This document shows positions 32,507-41,255 of a DNA stretch of 64,000 nucleotides, in pieces. Numbering within the stretch: the first letter of the stretch is position 1; every line of letters starts with the position of its first letter. Below the pieces are notes generated by a model. It was not told the DNA's origin and searched no databases. It saw only the letters and a list, made by a program, of their open reading frames with translations. The DNA lies in the NCBI RefSeq assembly GCF_030812595.1, contig NZ_JAUSSZ010000002.1, forward strand, positions 310,001 through 374,000, read 5' to 3'. The translations under genes were made by a program, and so were the position numbers. The stretch comes from Arthrobacter bambusae. GTDB lineage: Bacteria; Actinomycetota; Actinomycetes; Actinomycetales; Micrococcaceae.

Positions 32507-34000
32507 CTACTGGGTGCCCAAGTACCAGCCGGTCTGCCAGCGGTAGAGAAACGCAGCCATGGCGTCACGGTTGACCGGGCTCAGGGGGTGGAAGGTTCCA
32601 TCCGCGTAGCCCGTGCTGATCCTTGCAGCGGCCAGCCAGGTCATCTCCTTGTAGAAAGGCGAGATCGGGGTGATGTCCGTGAACGGCGAGGTGGCGGGCG
32701 CATTCCAGTTGGGTGTTCCGCTGAAGCGGTAGAGGAAGGCTGCCATGGCATCCCGGTTGATGTTGTCACCGGGATGGAAGCTTCGCTGCCCGTTGTTGGG
32801 GTCCACCCACCCCGTGGTGATGCCGTAATACGCCAGCCACGTGACTTCCTTATAAAAGGCAGAATTGGGTGTCATGTCCACGAACGGTGATGTTGCGGGC
32901 GGCGTCCACGACGGTGAGCCGGCCTGACGGTAGAGGAAAGCGGCCATGGCATCCCGGTGTACGGCGAAGGTCGCCCCGTAGCTTCCGTCCGGAAAACCTG
33001 TGGTGATGCCCTGGGTGGCGAGCCACTGGATCTCGCGATAGAAGCTGCTGTTGATGGGTACGTCGGAGAAGCGCTGGGTGCACTGGGGGGTCCCCAAAGC
33101 GACCTTGCCAAGGGCGTAGCGCGCTGAGTCAATCGCTCCATCTGCGACGCCGAGAATGAAGGATTCCGGATGTGTGGAGCACACCTGCGGGATGGAAGCG
33201 GTAGGCACTGTGGCGATCGCCTTGCTTCCGTCGGCGCTGTAGTTCACCTGGGCGTCGGTACGGGTTCCCGGAGCGCCCTGTTTCCAGAAGAAGCCGTAAG
33301 GGAAGGCGTTGGTCCAGGTCTTGTCCGGGCCGGACGTGAAATACCCTGGCACACTGCGGAAGATCAGTTTGTCCGTGTAGGAGGCAAGGGAGGTGCTGGA
33401 ATCCTTCTGGATGAAGAACGTCAGTGGCAGGGCCTGTGGAACGCCCAGGTCAATCGAAACAGTCGAGGACCCGGTGGGGCCTCCGTTGGTCAGGGCACTC
33501 TGGACGAAGATCCCGCCGTTTCCCGGTGCGACGGGCGTCCCCGTCACCACCACTACAAAGCCCGAATAGGCTTGGGCCGGCACGGTGGTGTTTGCGCAGC
33601 TCCCGGTGGCGTCATGACAGTACTGCATGGACCCTGAGGCGAAGCTCGCCAAACCTTGCGGGATAGGGACCGAGACATGGAGGGTTGACGGGTCGGCCAC
33701 GGCGTCGCCGGAGAGAAGCGGTGTGGCCGTGTTGTCTTCAGTGTTGTAAATCCGGTAGTGGAGTGTGCTGCTCACGCTCTTGCCGAGGAGCGCGGCGGCG
33801 TCGGACGGGAGCTTGAGGTCCAGGGACGTCGTCGACGTCGAGAGCTGTACCGGTGGGTTGTTGGCGTAGATCTCGGCCCAAGCAGGGGTCGGATCGATGG
33901 TGATGACCGGGTCCACTGCTTGTGCGGGAGCCGCTGCGCCCACAACTGCCGTAAGGCCAAAAATGCATGCGGCGATAATGCCGCCTCTTCGACGGACCAT
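32507..34000 (-). CDS. Secreted S-layer-homology (SLH) surface protein
   Basis: A 497-residue exported protein. A signal peptide (MVRRRGGIIAACIFGLTAVVGAAAPAQA) precedes a large β-rich domain, and three SLH modules fill residues ~330-497. Each has the pattern FxDxxxxSxFYxExxWLAxxxITTGxxDGxFxPxxxxxRDAMAAFLYR. SLH triplets bind pyruvylated or related secondary wall polymers, so the N-terminal domain is displayed on the cell surface. ATG 34000 follows AAAGG. The N-terminal domain is not recognised. Confidence 0.9.
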   Translation of the reverse strand: MVRRRGGIIAACIFGLTAVVGAAAPAQAVDPVITIDPTPAWAEIYANNPPVQLSTSTTSLDLKLPSDAAALLGKSVSSTLHYRIYNTEDNTATPLLSGDAVADPSTLHVSVPIPQGLASFASGSMQYCHDATGSCANTTVPAQAYSGFVVVVTGTPVAPGNGGIFVQSALTNGGPTGSSTVSIDLGVPQALPLTFFIQKDSSTSLASYTDKLIFRSVPGYFTSGPDKTWTNAFPYGFFWKQGAPGTRTDAQVNYSADGSKAIATVPTASIPQVCSTHPESFILGVADGAIDSARYALGKVALGTPQCTQRFSDVPINSSFYREIQWLATQGITTGFPDGSYGATFAVHRDAMAAFLYRQAGSPSWTPPATSPFVDMTPNSAFYKEVTWLAYYGITTGWVDPNNGQRSFHPGDNINRDAMAAFLYRFSGTPNWNAPATSPFTDITPISPFYKEMTWLAAARISTGYADGTFHPLSPVNRDAMAAFLYRWQTGWYLGTQ

Positions 34001-34201
34001 GAAGCACGCGCCTTTCAAAATGGCGAGTACCTCGCCCCCCAATATTGTTTGCCGGGTGACCGGCTGGAGCCACCCTATGCGAGGGAGACCCGGCTCACAA
34101 GTAGGAGGCTTCTATTACTCGACGGCGCGGGGGCTGGCGGGGGATTCAAAAAGCCATCAAATCGCTGGGATGACAACAAGAATGACGGTAAACTGCGCAT
34201 A

Positions 34202-34528
34202 ATGAGCGCTACTAGAGTTCCACCTGTTGAGTCATCCAACCATAGGCCCGGCGATCCTTTGCGGGCGTGGAACAGTGGCGAGCCGATCGCGCCCTTCGAC
34301 GCCGAACTGATCATCCAAGAATCAAATTCACTCGAATTTATTAGTAAAATTATCCGAGGGATTGAACCGTCTGATTCTGATGTGATTGCCCTCGGGAGGC
34401 TCAATTCAATTTGTGTACTTCGATGGTATGAGCCCATGATCAGCTTGGTAAGGGAGCCGGCTATCGCACCCGATGTTGCCGGATTTCTTATAAGGTCTAT
34501 TCCTGGTCTTTCCGAGCAGGTCGGTTAG
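34202..34528 (+). CDS. Hypothetical protein in accessory segment
   Basis: A 108-residue protein (MSATRVPPVESSNHRPGDPLRAWNSGEPIAPFDAELIIQESNSLEFISKIIRGIEPSDSDVIALGRLNSICVLRWYEPMISLVREP...). It has no recognised domain, signal peptide or membrane segment. Codon choice is more AT-rich than in neighbours (runs such as TTTATTAGTAAAATTATC), pointing to foreign origin. The next gene starts 30 bases downstream. Confidence 0.55.
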   Translation: MSATRVPPVESSNHRPGDPLRAWNSGEPIAPFDAELIIQESNSLEFISKIIRGIEPSDSDVIALGRLNSICVLRWYEPMISLVREPAIAPDVAGFLIRSIPGLSEQVG

Positions 34529-34558
34529 TTCGTGATTCCTTCGATTTAGGAGGTCCGC

Positions 34559-35170
34559 GTGTCCGTAAATTCCAATGGCGCACCAGACTGCAGCCACCCT
34601 CGGCCTGTTCGGGATGGAAGCTTGGTTGAGGTACGCGGGCGCCTGTTCACGGGAGCCGACGGACACGCATATGTACGGCCCAGGATGCACCCCGATGAAC
34701 CGCACACAAGTTTGAGGGAACAGTCTGGATGGGATCAAACGACAAATAAAATCAGGGTCATGGGCCTTGGAGCCGGCGAGCAGGGGAGCGGCCGTCAGGG
34801 GAGCCCCTGGCTTACGATTCGTGGCGTTCTAAGAGGGATGAGTATCGAAGTTACTGAGCTGCTTGCTACTCCGGAGCGCTGGTTCGACACGTGGGAGTCC
34901 GCGGACCCCCGGTACCAAGACTCGGATATTGATCTGCCGTCTGAGTTTTTCCTCAGTCCAGATCGCCAGACGCTCCTGGAAGGAATTTTTGCAAGCTTTG
35001 ATGAACGCGAGGATTTCTATTCTCACATTTCATCGGGGCTTAGTGGAACCGTGGACGGCACCTATCGCGTCAGCCTTTATATGCTCGCAATTAACGAGAG
35101 TTTCGCATCTTGGGTAGAAGACTTCAGTACTGATGACCTGCGCGTTGGATCCTTCGTGAGGGCGCTTTAA
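34559..35170 (+). CDS. Hypothetical protein in accessory segment
   Basis: A 203-residue protein with GTG start behind a strong TTAGGAGG site. The N-terminal half has β-type patterns (SLVEVRGRLFTGADGHAYVRPRMHPDEPH; WLTIRGVLRGMSIEVTELLATPERWFDTW). The C-terminal half is acidic and helical (LPSEFFLSPDRQTLLEGIFASFDEREDFYSHISSGLSG). I do not recognise a family. It is probably co-transcribed with the preceding gene. Confidence 0.6.
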   Translation: MSVNSNGAPDCSHPRPVRDGSLVEVRGRLFTGADGHAYVRPRMHPDEPHTSLREQSGWDQTTNKIRVMGLGAGEQGSGRQGSPWLTIRGVLRGMSIEVTELLATPERWFDTWESADPRYQDSDIDLPSEFFLSPDRQTLLEGIFASFDEREDFYSHISSGLSGTVDGTYRVSLYMLAINESFASWVEDFSTDDLRVGSFVRAL

Positions 35171-35297
35171 GGAGGTTGCTGTCATTCCCGATTGGGTCCG
35201 GAGCCCGGAGCGCGGAGTCGGGAAGGGCCTTTGCGCATGGCGTGGACAGCACAGCGCCCCAAAAGAGCTTGTCCGATTCGAAAATGGTAAGCGATCG

Positions 35298-35489
35298 TCA
35301 TCTCGAGTTGGTGTCGCGCTTGAGTCTTGCTCTGCAGACCGCCCAGACAGTGACCCAAAGGAGGATGACGACGATCAACGTTTCGCTCCCGTTGGGTGCA
35401 ACATCGAACAGCGCCGAGAAAACGTATGGAACCACCAACACAAGTAACCCTGTTGCTAACGCGGAAAATACGGCGGCACGAGCATTCAT
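35298..35489 (-). CDS. 63-residue two-helix membrane protein (paralogue 1)
   Basis: MNARAAVFSALATGLLVLVVPYVFSALFDVAPNGSETLIVVILLWVTVWAVCRARLKRDTNSR: two membrane helices joined by an APNGSETL turn, with a basic C-terminus. A GGGAGG ribosome site lies eight bases before the ATG. A clear paralogue is at 38160-38345, with the same upstream GGGAGGTCTG sequence, so the two loci share a recent common source. Function unknown. Confidence 0.75.
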   Translation of the reverse strand: MNARAAVFSALATGLLVLVVPYVFSALFDVAPNGSETLIVVILLWVTVWAVCRARLKRDTNSR

Positions 35490-35543
35490 CTTCCAGACCT
35501 CCCTGACAGCTTATGAGAAGGCTAGAACCGCGATTTCATCTGT

Positions 35544-35637
35544 AGGTGGTGGTACGCCCGAAATTGAGTGTGATTTGGACGCAATTAGGTGCTCGCGCGC
35601 TCTAAATTGAGTGCCGGCTCGGACACGCGGATAGGTG
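35544..35637. repeat. Right-type array D: AGGTG/GAGTG motifs, 21-24 bp apart
   Basis: AGGTG (35544), AATTGAGTG (GAGTG at 35566), AATTAGGTG (AGGTG at 35587), AATTGAGTG (35609) and AGGTG (35633) are spaced 22, 21, 22 and 24 bp, all in one orientation. No opposed partner array is visible left of the adjacent genes at 34.0-34.2 kb. Confidence 0.8.
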
Positions 35638-35734
35638 TTAGCTTGGTGGCCCCGGGCAGCTTCGACTTGCGGGCCAGGCCGCCTCGGCCGGACGGTTAGT
35701 CCGGCCGAGCCTGCACCTCCAGAAAGGCCTCGGC

Positions 35735-36709
35735 TTACGAGTCGATCGTGGACATGTTCGGGTAGCGGGCTCCGGCTGTTGAGCCGGCGGGTGCGAGTTC
35801 GTCGAGGCGCTGAAGGTCTTCAGGAGAGAGTTCGACGGCGGTGGCCCCCAAGTTCTCTGCCAGCCGTTCGCGCTTCTTGGTGCCGGGAATCGGGACGATG
35901 TGCTCGCCCTGGGCCAACAGCCACGCGAGGGCCAGCTGCCCAGGGGTGCACCCCTTCTGGTCAGCAAGCTCTTTCACCCGGTCCACGAGTTCCAGGTTGC
36001 GCTTGAAGTTCTCGCCTTGGAACCGGGGGGAGTGCCGGCGGAAGTCGTTCTCCGCAAAGTCTTCCTCGGTGCGCAGCTGCCCAGTCAGGAAACCGCGGCC
36101 GAGGGGGCTGTAGGGAACGAACCCGATGCCCAACTCGGCAAGGACCGGGAAGACCTTCGTTTCGGGTTCCCGTTCCCAGAGGGAGTATTCGGTCTGCAGG
36201 GCGGTGATGGGATGGACGGAGTGGGCGCGGCGGATGGTGTCCGGGGCGGCCTCGGAAAGTCCCAGGTGCCGGACTTTGCCGGCCTGGACCAGCTCGGCCA
36301 TCGCGCCGACGGTGTCTTCGATAGGCACAGTCTTGTCCACCCGGTGCTGGTAGTACAGGTCGATATGGTCGACGCCCAGACGTTGCAGGCTCGCGTCGCA
36401 CGCGGCGCGCACATACTCCGGCTTCCCGTTGATCCCGACCCAAGAGCCGTCGTCGCGCCTTTCGTTCCCGAACTTCGTGGCCAGTACGACGTCGTCACGG
36501 CGGCCGGCGATGGCCTTGCCGACGAGCTTTTCGTTGGTGAAGGGCCCGTACATGTCCGCGGTGTCCAGGAGGGTGCCGCCGGCGTCGAGGAAGGCGTGGA
36601 TGGTGGCAATGGATTCGCTTTCGTCTCCTTCTCCGTAGAACTCGCTCATGCCCATGCAGCCGAGGCCGAGGGCAGAGACGGTCAGTGAACCAAGCGTGCG
36701 GTTTTCCAT
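35735..36709 (-). CDS. Aldo/keto reductase
   Basis: A 324-residue AKR with the catalytic tetrad visible: Asp and Tyr in [10 protein letters not shown], Lys in VLATKFGNE and His in DLYYQHRVD. The C-terminal [18 protein letters not shown] binds NADPH. It resembles the AKR13-type YghZ/pyridoxal-reductase group often annotated as general stress or aldehyde reductases. ATG 36709 follows GAGGAG. It is divergent from the 2-hydroxyacid dehydrogenase, about 175 bp apart. Confidence 0.92.
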   Translation of the reverse strand: MENRTLGSLTVSALGLGCMGMSEFYGEGDESESIATIHAFLDAGGTLLDTADMYGPFTNEKLVGKAIAGRRDDVVLATKFGNERRDDGSWVGINGKPEYVRAACDASLQRLGVDHIDLYYQHRVDKTVPIEDTVGAMAELVQAGKVRHLGLSEAAPDTIRRAHSVHPITALQTEYSLWEREPETKVFPVLAELGIGFVPYSPLGRGFLTGQLRTEEDFAENDFRRHSPRFQGENFKRNLELVDRVKELADQKGCTPGQLALAWLLAQGEHIVPIPGTKKRERLAENLGATAVELSPEDLQRLDELAPAGSTAGARYPNMSTIDS

Positions 36710-36884
36710 AGGGTTCTCTCCTCTAGGTGGCAGACCGTGCTGGATAGCAGGACGGTACTCAGGGAGGGGTGCGGGTAGGGCCACTATAGGCAGGTTGGTG
36801 GGGGTTGGGGCAATGCACTCAGTACATTGGTGTTGGAATGCGAAAGCCGTCCGGCTAATCGACCGGCAAAACGGGAAGCAGAAG

Positions 36885-37841
36885 ATGGAAATGAGCGATA
36901 CAGCGCTGTCCGCCCGCCTGCGGGTGTGCCTGCCCGACCAGAAACTCCTCGAAGCCATGGAGCCTTCCGCCGACGTCGAGTTCGTGGTGTGGGACCTGAC
37001 GGGTCCCGCCCCGGCGGACAATGTCGATCTACTGGTACCGCCCTACATGGGCCGGCCGGATGCGCTCGCGGCTCTGGACGGCGTGCCGGTCCGGCTGGTC
37101 CAGAGCCAGTCGATAGGGTACGACGGCGTCGCGGAAGTTCTGCCCTCGGGTTGCGTTTTCGCCAACGCGGCTGGAGTCCATGAGACGTCGACGGCGGAAC
37201 TCGCCTTGGGCATGATGATCGCCAGCCAGCGTGGGATTCCGGACTTCGTACGAAACCAGGCAACTGGAACGTGGGCCAGCGGCCAGCGCCCGAGCTTGGC
37301 GGACCGCCGCGTGCTCTTGGTCGGCTATGGGGGAGTGGGCAAGGCCATTGAAGCGAGGCTGTTGCCGTTCGAAACTCAGGTGACGCGGCTGGCCAGCCGG
37401 GAGCGGGACGACGAAAACGGCCATGTCTTTGGCATCGATGCGCTGTACGAGCAGTTGCCTCTGCACGAGATCGTGGTGGTCAGCGTGCCGTTGTCCGAGC
37501 ACACCCGCAAGCTGGTGGACGCACGGTTCCTCGCGGCGATGCAGGATGGTGCATTGTTGGTCAACGTGGCGAGGGGCCCGGTGGCGGACACGGAAGCGTT
37601 GCTGCGGGAGACGTCGTCGGGCCGGCTTCGTGCCGCATTGGACGTGACGGACCCCGAACCGCTGCCTGCCGACCACCCGCTCTGGACGGTGCCCGGTGTG
37701 CTCATCACGCCGCATGTGGGCGGAGCAAGCTCGGCCATGTTCCCCAGGATGGTCCGGCTGATCAAGAAGCAGATTGCGTTGCTGCTGGCCGGGGAGCCGC
37801 CCGTGAACGTGGTGCTGGGCAAGGAAACGGTGGGCGGATAG
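36885..37841 (+). CDS. D-2-hydroxyacid dehydrogenase
   Basis: A 318-residue NAD-dependent dehydrogenase. The nucleotide-binding motif is [14 protein letters not shown]. Catalytic Arg is in [12 protein letters not shown], Glu in [13 protein letters not shown] and His in VLITPHVGG, so the active site is complete. It would reduce or oxidise a 2-keto/2-hydroxy acid; the substrate is not predictable. ATG 36885 or 36891 may be used. The 3' end of this gene is partly duplicated at about 39485-39510. Confidence 0.9.
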   Translation: MEMSDTALSARLRVCLPDQKLLEAMEPSADVEFVVWDLTGPAPADNVDLLVPPYMGRPDALAALDGVPVRLVQSQSIGYDGVAEVLPSGCVFANAAGVHETSTAELALGMMIASQRGIPDFVRNQATGTWASGQRPSLADRRVLLVGYGGVGKAIEARLLPFETQVTRLASRERDDENGHVFGIDALYEQLPLHEIVVVSVPLSEHTRKLVDARFLAAMQDGALLVNVARGPVADTEALLRETSSGRLRAALDVTDPEPLPADHPLWTVPGVLITPHVGGASSAMFPRMVRLIKKQIALLLAGEPPVNVVLGKETVGG

Positions 37842-37889
37842 CGTACAGGGTGTTAAGGCGCCAGAGGGTGGAAGCCCGCTTGCAGGATT

Positions 37890-37975
37890 AGTGCTGGTCC
37901 GCCATTTCCTTGAGTTTCGACTCCGACCAGCCGGCTTCTTTCCGCCCGGGCGGGTACGCGTGCCGCTTTCCCGTG
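37890..37975 (-). pseudogene. Duplicated 3' fragment of the MFS gene at 39546-40781
   Basis: The minus strand encodes GKRHAYPPGRKEAGWSESKLKEMADQH and a stop, against GKRHAYPPGRKEAGWSEPKVKEMADQH and a stop at the end of the intact MFS gene. The DNA diverges upstream of the matching tail. It lies 48 bp after the dehydrogenase stop, where the intact MFS end would be expected if the accessory DNA were absent. The rest of the 37842-38159 gap holds the inverted repeat at 38098. Confidence 0.85.
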
Positions 37976-38097
37976 AATGGCGAGGTCCCGCAGCGGACCC
38001 TGAGAGCATCGGTCATCCTAAAAGGCAAGCAGAAAGACCCTCCCTTAGAAGTACGGCCAGGTCGGCCCTAAAGCGCGAAAGTAACAAGCTGTGCCCC

Positions 38098-38139
38098 AAA
38101 CGATCGGCCTGGGTGTTAATCCTCGCAGGCCGATCGTTT
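38098..38139. terminator. Hairpin with 14-pair stem
   Basis: AAACGATCGGCCTG (38098-38111) pairs perfectly with 38126-38139 around a 14-base loop. It lies 20 bases beyond the stop of the minus-strand membrane-protein gene and would terminate it. The stem nearly repeats the core of the terminator at 32439-32480. Confidence 0.6.
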
Positions 38140-38159
38140 GGTTCTGGTGGCAGGCGATT

Positions 38160-38345
38160 TCAGTTGGTGTCGCGCTTGAACCTTGTTCTGCTGACCGTCC
38201 AGACAATGCCCCAGAGCAGAACGACGATGATCAACGTCTCAGTCCCGTTTGGAGCAACGCCGAACAGCACCCCGATAAGGTACGGAACGACGAACACAAG
38301 TAACCCCGTTGCGACCGCGGCAAAGACAAAAGCACGACAGGACAT
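38160..38345 (-). CDS. 61-residue two-helix membrane protein (paralogue 2)
   Basis: MSCRAFVFAAVATGLLVFVVPYLIGVLFGVAPNGTETLIIVVLLWGIVWTVSRTRFKRDTN, two membrane helices with the same APNG.ETLI centre and RxRxKRDTN end as the protein at 35298-35489. ATG 38345 follows GGGAGG by eight bases; a longer open frame has no ribosome site. Function unknown. Confidence 0.75.
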   Translation of the reverse strand: MSCRAFVFAAVATGLLVFVVPYLIGVLFGVAPNGTETLIIVVLLWGIVWTVSRTRFKRDTN

Positions 38346-38385
38346 TTGGCAGACCTCCCTATCAGCCCTCGATGCGTAGTTCTGG

Positions 38386-39132
38386 TCAGACCCCCTTAGT
38401 ATGAGACGCCGTGTTATTTCCATGCAGCTGGAATTCGATCCATGGCCGAAACGAGTTGGAGCACCCCAGGTGTGTTAGGCACTGTTCGAAGGTCGCTGAT
38501 TGGTACGTGCGGACTTGCCATCCACCAACATCATTTGCCTGGATCGGATCTGCTCCGCGGTAATGATAGGTGAAATCTACGTATCCCACCGATGGGAAGT
38601 CTCTGTGCCTGCTCGTCACGCGGGTGCCGTCGGCGCACCAATCTACCTGGCGCTTCCAGCCGAAGGATTGCGTGGCGAACCCCCATCTCTGCACCTCGGC
38701 CCTTGTGATCCAGCACTGGGCTGCCGCTAGATTCAAGGCAGCGGACGCAGCGGTCGACTTGCCAACCGGCACGGCCACCGTCTCGGCTTTTGAAGTCCAG
38801 GTGGTGTTTGCAGGATTCAGTTCGGTAAGGCCAGCCTTGGCCAGGGCGGCGGTTTTGTTCGCATCCAGTGGCTTATTCTGGGCTACGTCCAGGAGTGCTT
38901 CCTTGACTTCAAGCGGTAGGGCTTTGCGGTTTGCCGCTTGCGCAGTGGTTGGCGGTGTTAATTTGCTCCAGAAGATAGCATCGAGAGTTCCGTCGGCGTC
39001 AGTCGAGCGGTTTGCAAGCGAAGTCTCGGCTGCCGCAGCAGGCGAGACGCCGGCCATGCAGATAACCACACCTGCAAACGCGTTAAACGTTCTTCTGAAC
39101 ACTGATGGAATAGCCTTGTTTGTACAAATCAT
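38386..39132 (-). CDS. Secreted hypothetical protein
   Basis: A 248-residue protein with a signal peptide (RRTFNAFAGVVICMAGVSPAAAA), a helical, Lys/Ala-rich first half (ALPLEVKEALLDVAQNKPLDANKTAALAKAGLTELNP) and a β-rich second half. The four cysteines in the mature part (CWITRAEVQRWGF..., DWCADG, QCLTHLGC) probably form two disulfides. No family is recognised. It lies upstream of the small membrane-protein gene in the same direction. Confidence 0.7.
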   Translation of the reverse strand: MICTNKAIPSVFRRTFNAFAGVVICMAGVSPAAAAETSLANRSTDADGTLDAIFWSKLTPPTTAQAANRKALPLEVKEALLDVAQNKPLDANKTAALAKAGLTELNPANTTWTSKAETVAVPVGKSTAASAALNLAAAQCWITRAEVQRWGFATQSFGWKRQVDWCADGTRVTSRHRDFPSVGYVDFTYHYRGADPIQANDVGGWQVRTYQSATFEQCLTHLGCSNSFRPWIEFQLHGNNTASHTKGV

Positions 39133-39283
39133 TGCTTGCCCCTACTCGTTAGCGATCGTGTCTCCGGCTTATGCCAAGAGGCTGATCAGATTGAGCACCG
39201 GGCGATTCCCCGGAATTGAACGACCCGGTGTGTCAGGAGTCTAGGTCACGGTTCCATTGACATGTGGCGAGAATCTCGAAATT

Positions 39284-39332
39284 GAGTGTGCCTTGGTGCA
39301 AAATGAGTGTGTTTTCTGGCTGCAATTGAGTG
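39284..39332. repeat. Right-type array E: three ATGAGTG/TTGAGTG motifs, 21 and 23 bp apart
   Basis: GAGTG at 39284 (AAATTGAGTG), 39305 (AAATGAGTG) and 39328 (CAATTGAGTG). Same orientation as the right arrays of cassettes A and D. It lies 150 bp before the start of the secreted-protein gene. Confidence 0.75.
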
Positions 39333-39449
39333 GTCAGATTTTCCAAATGGAATTGCAAGTCCGTGTCACTTCGGTGTGGCAATCCGGAGCGCCGGACTTG
39401 CTGCCCTTCGCGGTGATGCCAACCTGTTCCAAGAGAGGCACACTTGGAA

Positions 39450-39477
39450 GGACTTCGGACTTCGGACTTCGGACTTT
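39450..39477. repeat. Four tandem GGACTTC heptamers
   Basis: Three exact GGACTTC units and a fourth GGACTTT are in tandem in a non-coding stretch just before the duplicated dehydrogenase tail. This is a simple-sequence repeat that may vary in copy number. Confidence 0.8.
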
Positions 39478-39484
39478 TGACGGG

Positions 39485-39510
39485 TAGACGTGGTGCTGGG
39501 CAAGCAATCG
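39485..39510 (+). pseudogene. Remnant of the 2-hydroxyacid dehydrogenase 3' end
   Basis: GACGTGGTGCTGGGCAAG here corresponds to GAACGTGGTGCTGGGCAAGG of the dehydrogenase 3' end (37808-37827, encoding NVVLGK). It lies 36 bp before the stop of the intact MFS gene, mirroring the MFS remnant beside the intact dehydrogenase. Confidence 0.65.
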
Positions 39511-39545
39511 GGGGCTGGCGCCGCGCTCGTTGTCCGGCCGGCGGA

Positions 39546-40781
39546 CTAGTGCTGGTCCGCCATTTCCTTGACCTTCGGCTCCGACCAGCCGGCTTCTTTC
39601 CGGCCGGGCGGGTAAGCGTGCCGCTTGCCCGCCAGCGTGATGACGAGTGCGACGACGACCGGAAGCGCCGCGGCGACGGGCACCATGAGCGGGCCGGCCA
39701 AGACCAGGGCGGCGGAGCCGTAGAGCGCGCCGATGGTGATGCCGAGTTGGATGGTGAGCACGGTGAGTCCGTTGGCGGCGTCCCGGAATTCGCCGCCGGC
39801 GCGGAGGATTGCGGCCTGGTTGTAGATACCAATCGCGCCAAGGCCCGCGCCCCAGACTGCCATAAGCGCAATGGCAGTGGGCATGGTTCCGTTCCCGAGC
39901 GGGAGGAGGAGCATCGCGATGGCGATTGCCGCCGTCGTAATCAGCAGTGAACGGCGGGGTCGCGAATCCACGGTGATGCCCGCGACCCAGATGCCGACCA
40001 GGCCGGATGCGCCGAGGACGGTGAGGGAGAGGCTGATGGCGTAATCCGGCAGGCCGGCTTCGCGGATGAACGGCGCGATGTAGGTGAACAGCGCGAAGTG
40101 GGCGAGCACCAATAGTGGCCAGGCGATGGCCACTGCTTTCACGCCGGGCTGGGCGATGGCAATGCGCATGGAGGGCCGGGCGGCGTCGGAGGTCCGTCTG
40201 ACCTGGGGGAGCAGCCAGAGCGCGAGGCCGGTCAGCAACAGACCGAAACCCGCCAGGAAGAGGAAGGCCGCGCGCCAGCCGAGGACTGTACCGAGAGCCG
40301 TGCCGACGGGAGCACCGATGGCCATGCCCAAGCTGTTGCCGCTGAAGACGATGGCGAGGGCCTTGCCTACTTTGTCGGACGGGACCACGCGTGACACGAA
40401 CGGTGCCATGGTGGTCCAGAGCAGGCCGTGCGCCAAGCCGCCAACAAGTCGGCCGCCCATGGCCGCGGCGAAGTTGGGTGCGAGGCCGACGAGCACGTTG
40501 CTCAACGCGAAGGTGAGGACGAGCGAGACGAGCAGGGTCTTCCGCGGGACCCTGGCCAACAGCCGCGCGACCGGGATCACCGTGACCACGATGACGGCGG
40601 CATAGGCGGCCGCGAGGTACCCCGCCACGGGCTCCGACACCTCCAAGCCGACGCTGATCTGGGGGAGCAGGCCCGACGTCAAAAGCTCGGTGGTGATCGC
40701 GGTGAAAGCGATGGTGGCAAGGACCAGCATCGCGGCGATCGGGAAGCGTTTGGGCGCAGGCAAGGGCAGTGCGGAAGACAT
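39546..40781 (-). CDS. MFS transporter, DHA1 (AraJ/sugar-efflux-like)
   Basis: A 411-residue, 12-helix transporter. SEPVAGYLAAAYAAVIVVTVIPVARLLARVPRKTLL is a motif A region and WTTMAPFVSRVVPSDKVGKALAIVFSGNSLGMAIGAPVGTALG a motif B-C region, as in AraJ/YdhP-like efflux proteins. The C-terminal tail (KRHAYPPGRKEAGWSEPKVKEMADQH) is duplicated at 37890-37975. ATG 40781 lacks a good ribosome site, so the true start is uncertain. Confidence 0.88.
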   Translation of the reverse strand: MSSALPLPAPKRFPIAAMLVLATIAFTAITTELLTSGLLPQISVGLEVSEPVAGYLAAAYAAVIVVTVIPVARLLARVPRKTLLVSLVLTFALSNVLVGLAPNFAAAMGGRLVGGLAHGLLWTTMAPFVSRVVPSDKVGKALAIVFSGNSLGMAIGAPVGTALGTVLGWRAAFLFLAGFGLLLTGLALWLLPQVRRTSDAARPSMRIAIAQPGVKAVAIAWPLLVLAHFALFTYIAPFIREAGLPDYAISLSLTVLGASGLVGIWVAGITVDSRPRRSLLITTAAIAIAMLLLPLGNGTMPTAIALMAVWGAGLGAIGIYNQAAILRAGGEFRDAANGLTVLTIQLGITIGALYGSAALVLAGPLMVPVAAALPVVVALVITLAGKRHAYPPGRKEAGWSEPKVKEMADQH

Positions 40782-41255
40782 GGGGGAGCAGATCCATTCA
40801 AAAGGGTGGGAAGGAGGACGGCGCCTATGCCAGAGTCCTTCGTCCACGCTACCCGTTTTGTTTTGCGTGAGGGAGGGTCTGTGAGGGCTAGGTTGGGGGT
40901 GCGTCGTTTATCGGCATCTATCATGTGAAGTCCACCCCCTACCGGCCGCCTTCCTCATCAGGGAGTACTTATAAAAAGGTTTTGCGCGAAGAGTTTTTTT
41001 GTAAGTGACCCTGTTGTCGGCACCAAGGTATACGTTGCAGCAATGTCCAAAGAACTGAAGGCCGCATAGCAGTGCGTGACTGTCCGATAATGCCCGATAT
41101 TTTGGTACGACTCCTGGCGGATCGCATACGGGCATGATGCTGCCTGAGGCCATGGCTGATGACCAGAGTGAACAATGAACTGGGTCGCGCACCCTCCCCG
41201 CGGGGACTCGGGGTCAAATCTCCCCGGAAAGTACGCGAGGCCGGCAGTTGGGGGC
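40782..41255. other. Intergenic stretch without a recognised gene
   Basis: 474 bp separate two minus-strand genes. The one visible structure is an AT-rich inverted repeat, ACTTATAAAAA (40967-40977) with its near-complement ending at 41006. No convincing open frame, tRNA or IS end was seen. Confidence 0.5.

Noticed and set aside
41195..41225. Possible tRNA T-arm remnant (GGGGTCAAATCTCCCC)
   Set aside because: The loop length is wrong and no acceptor or anticodon arm can be drawn, so I do not call a tRNA or attachment site.
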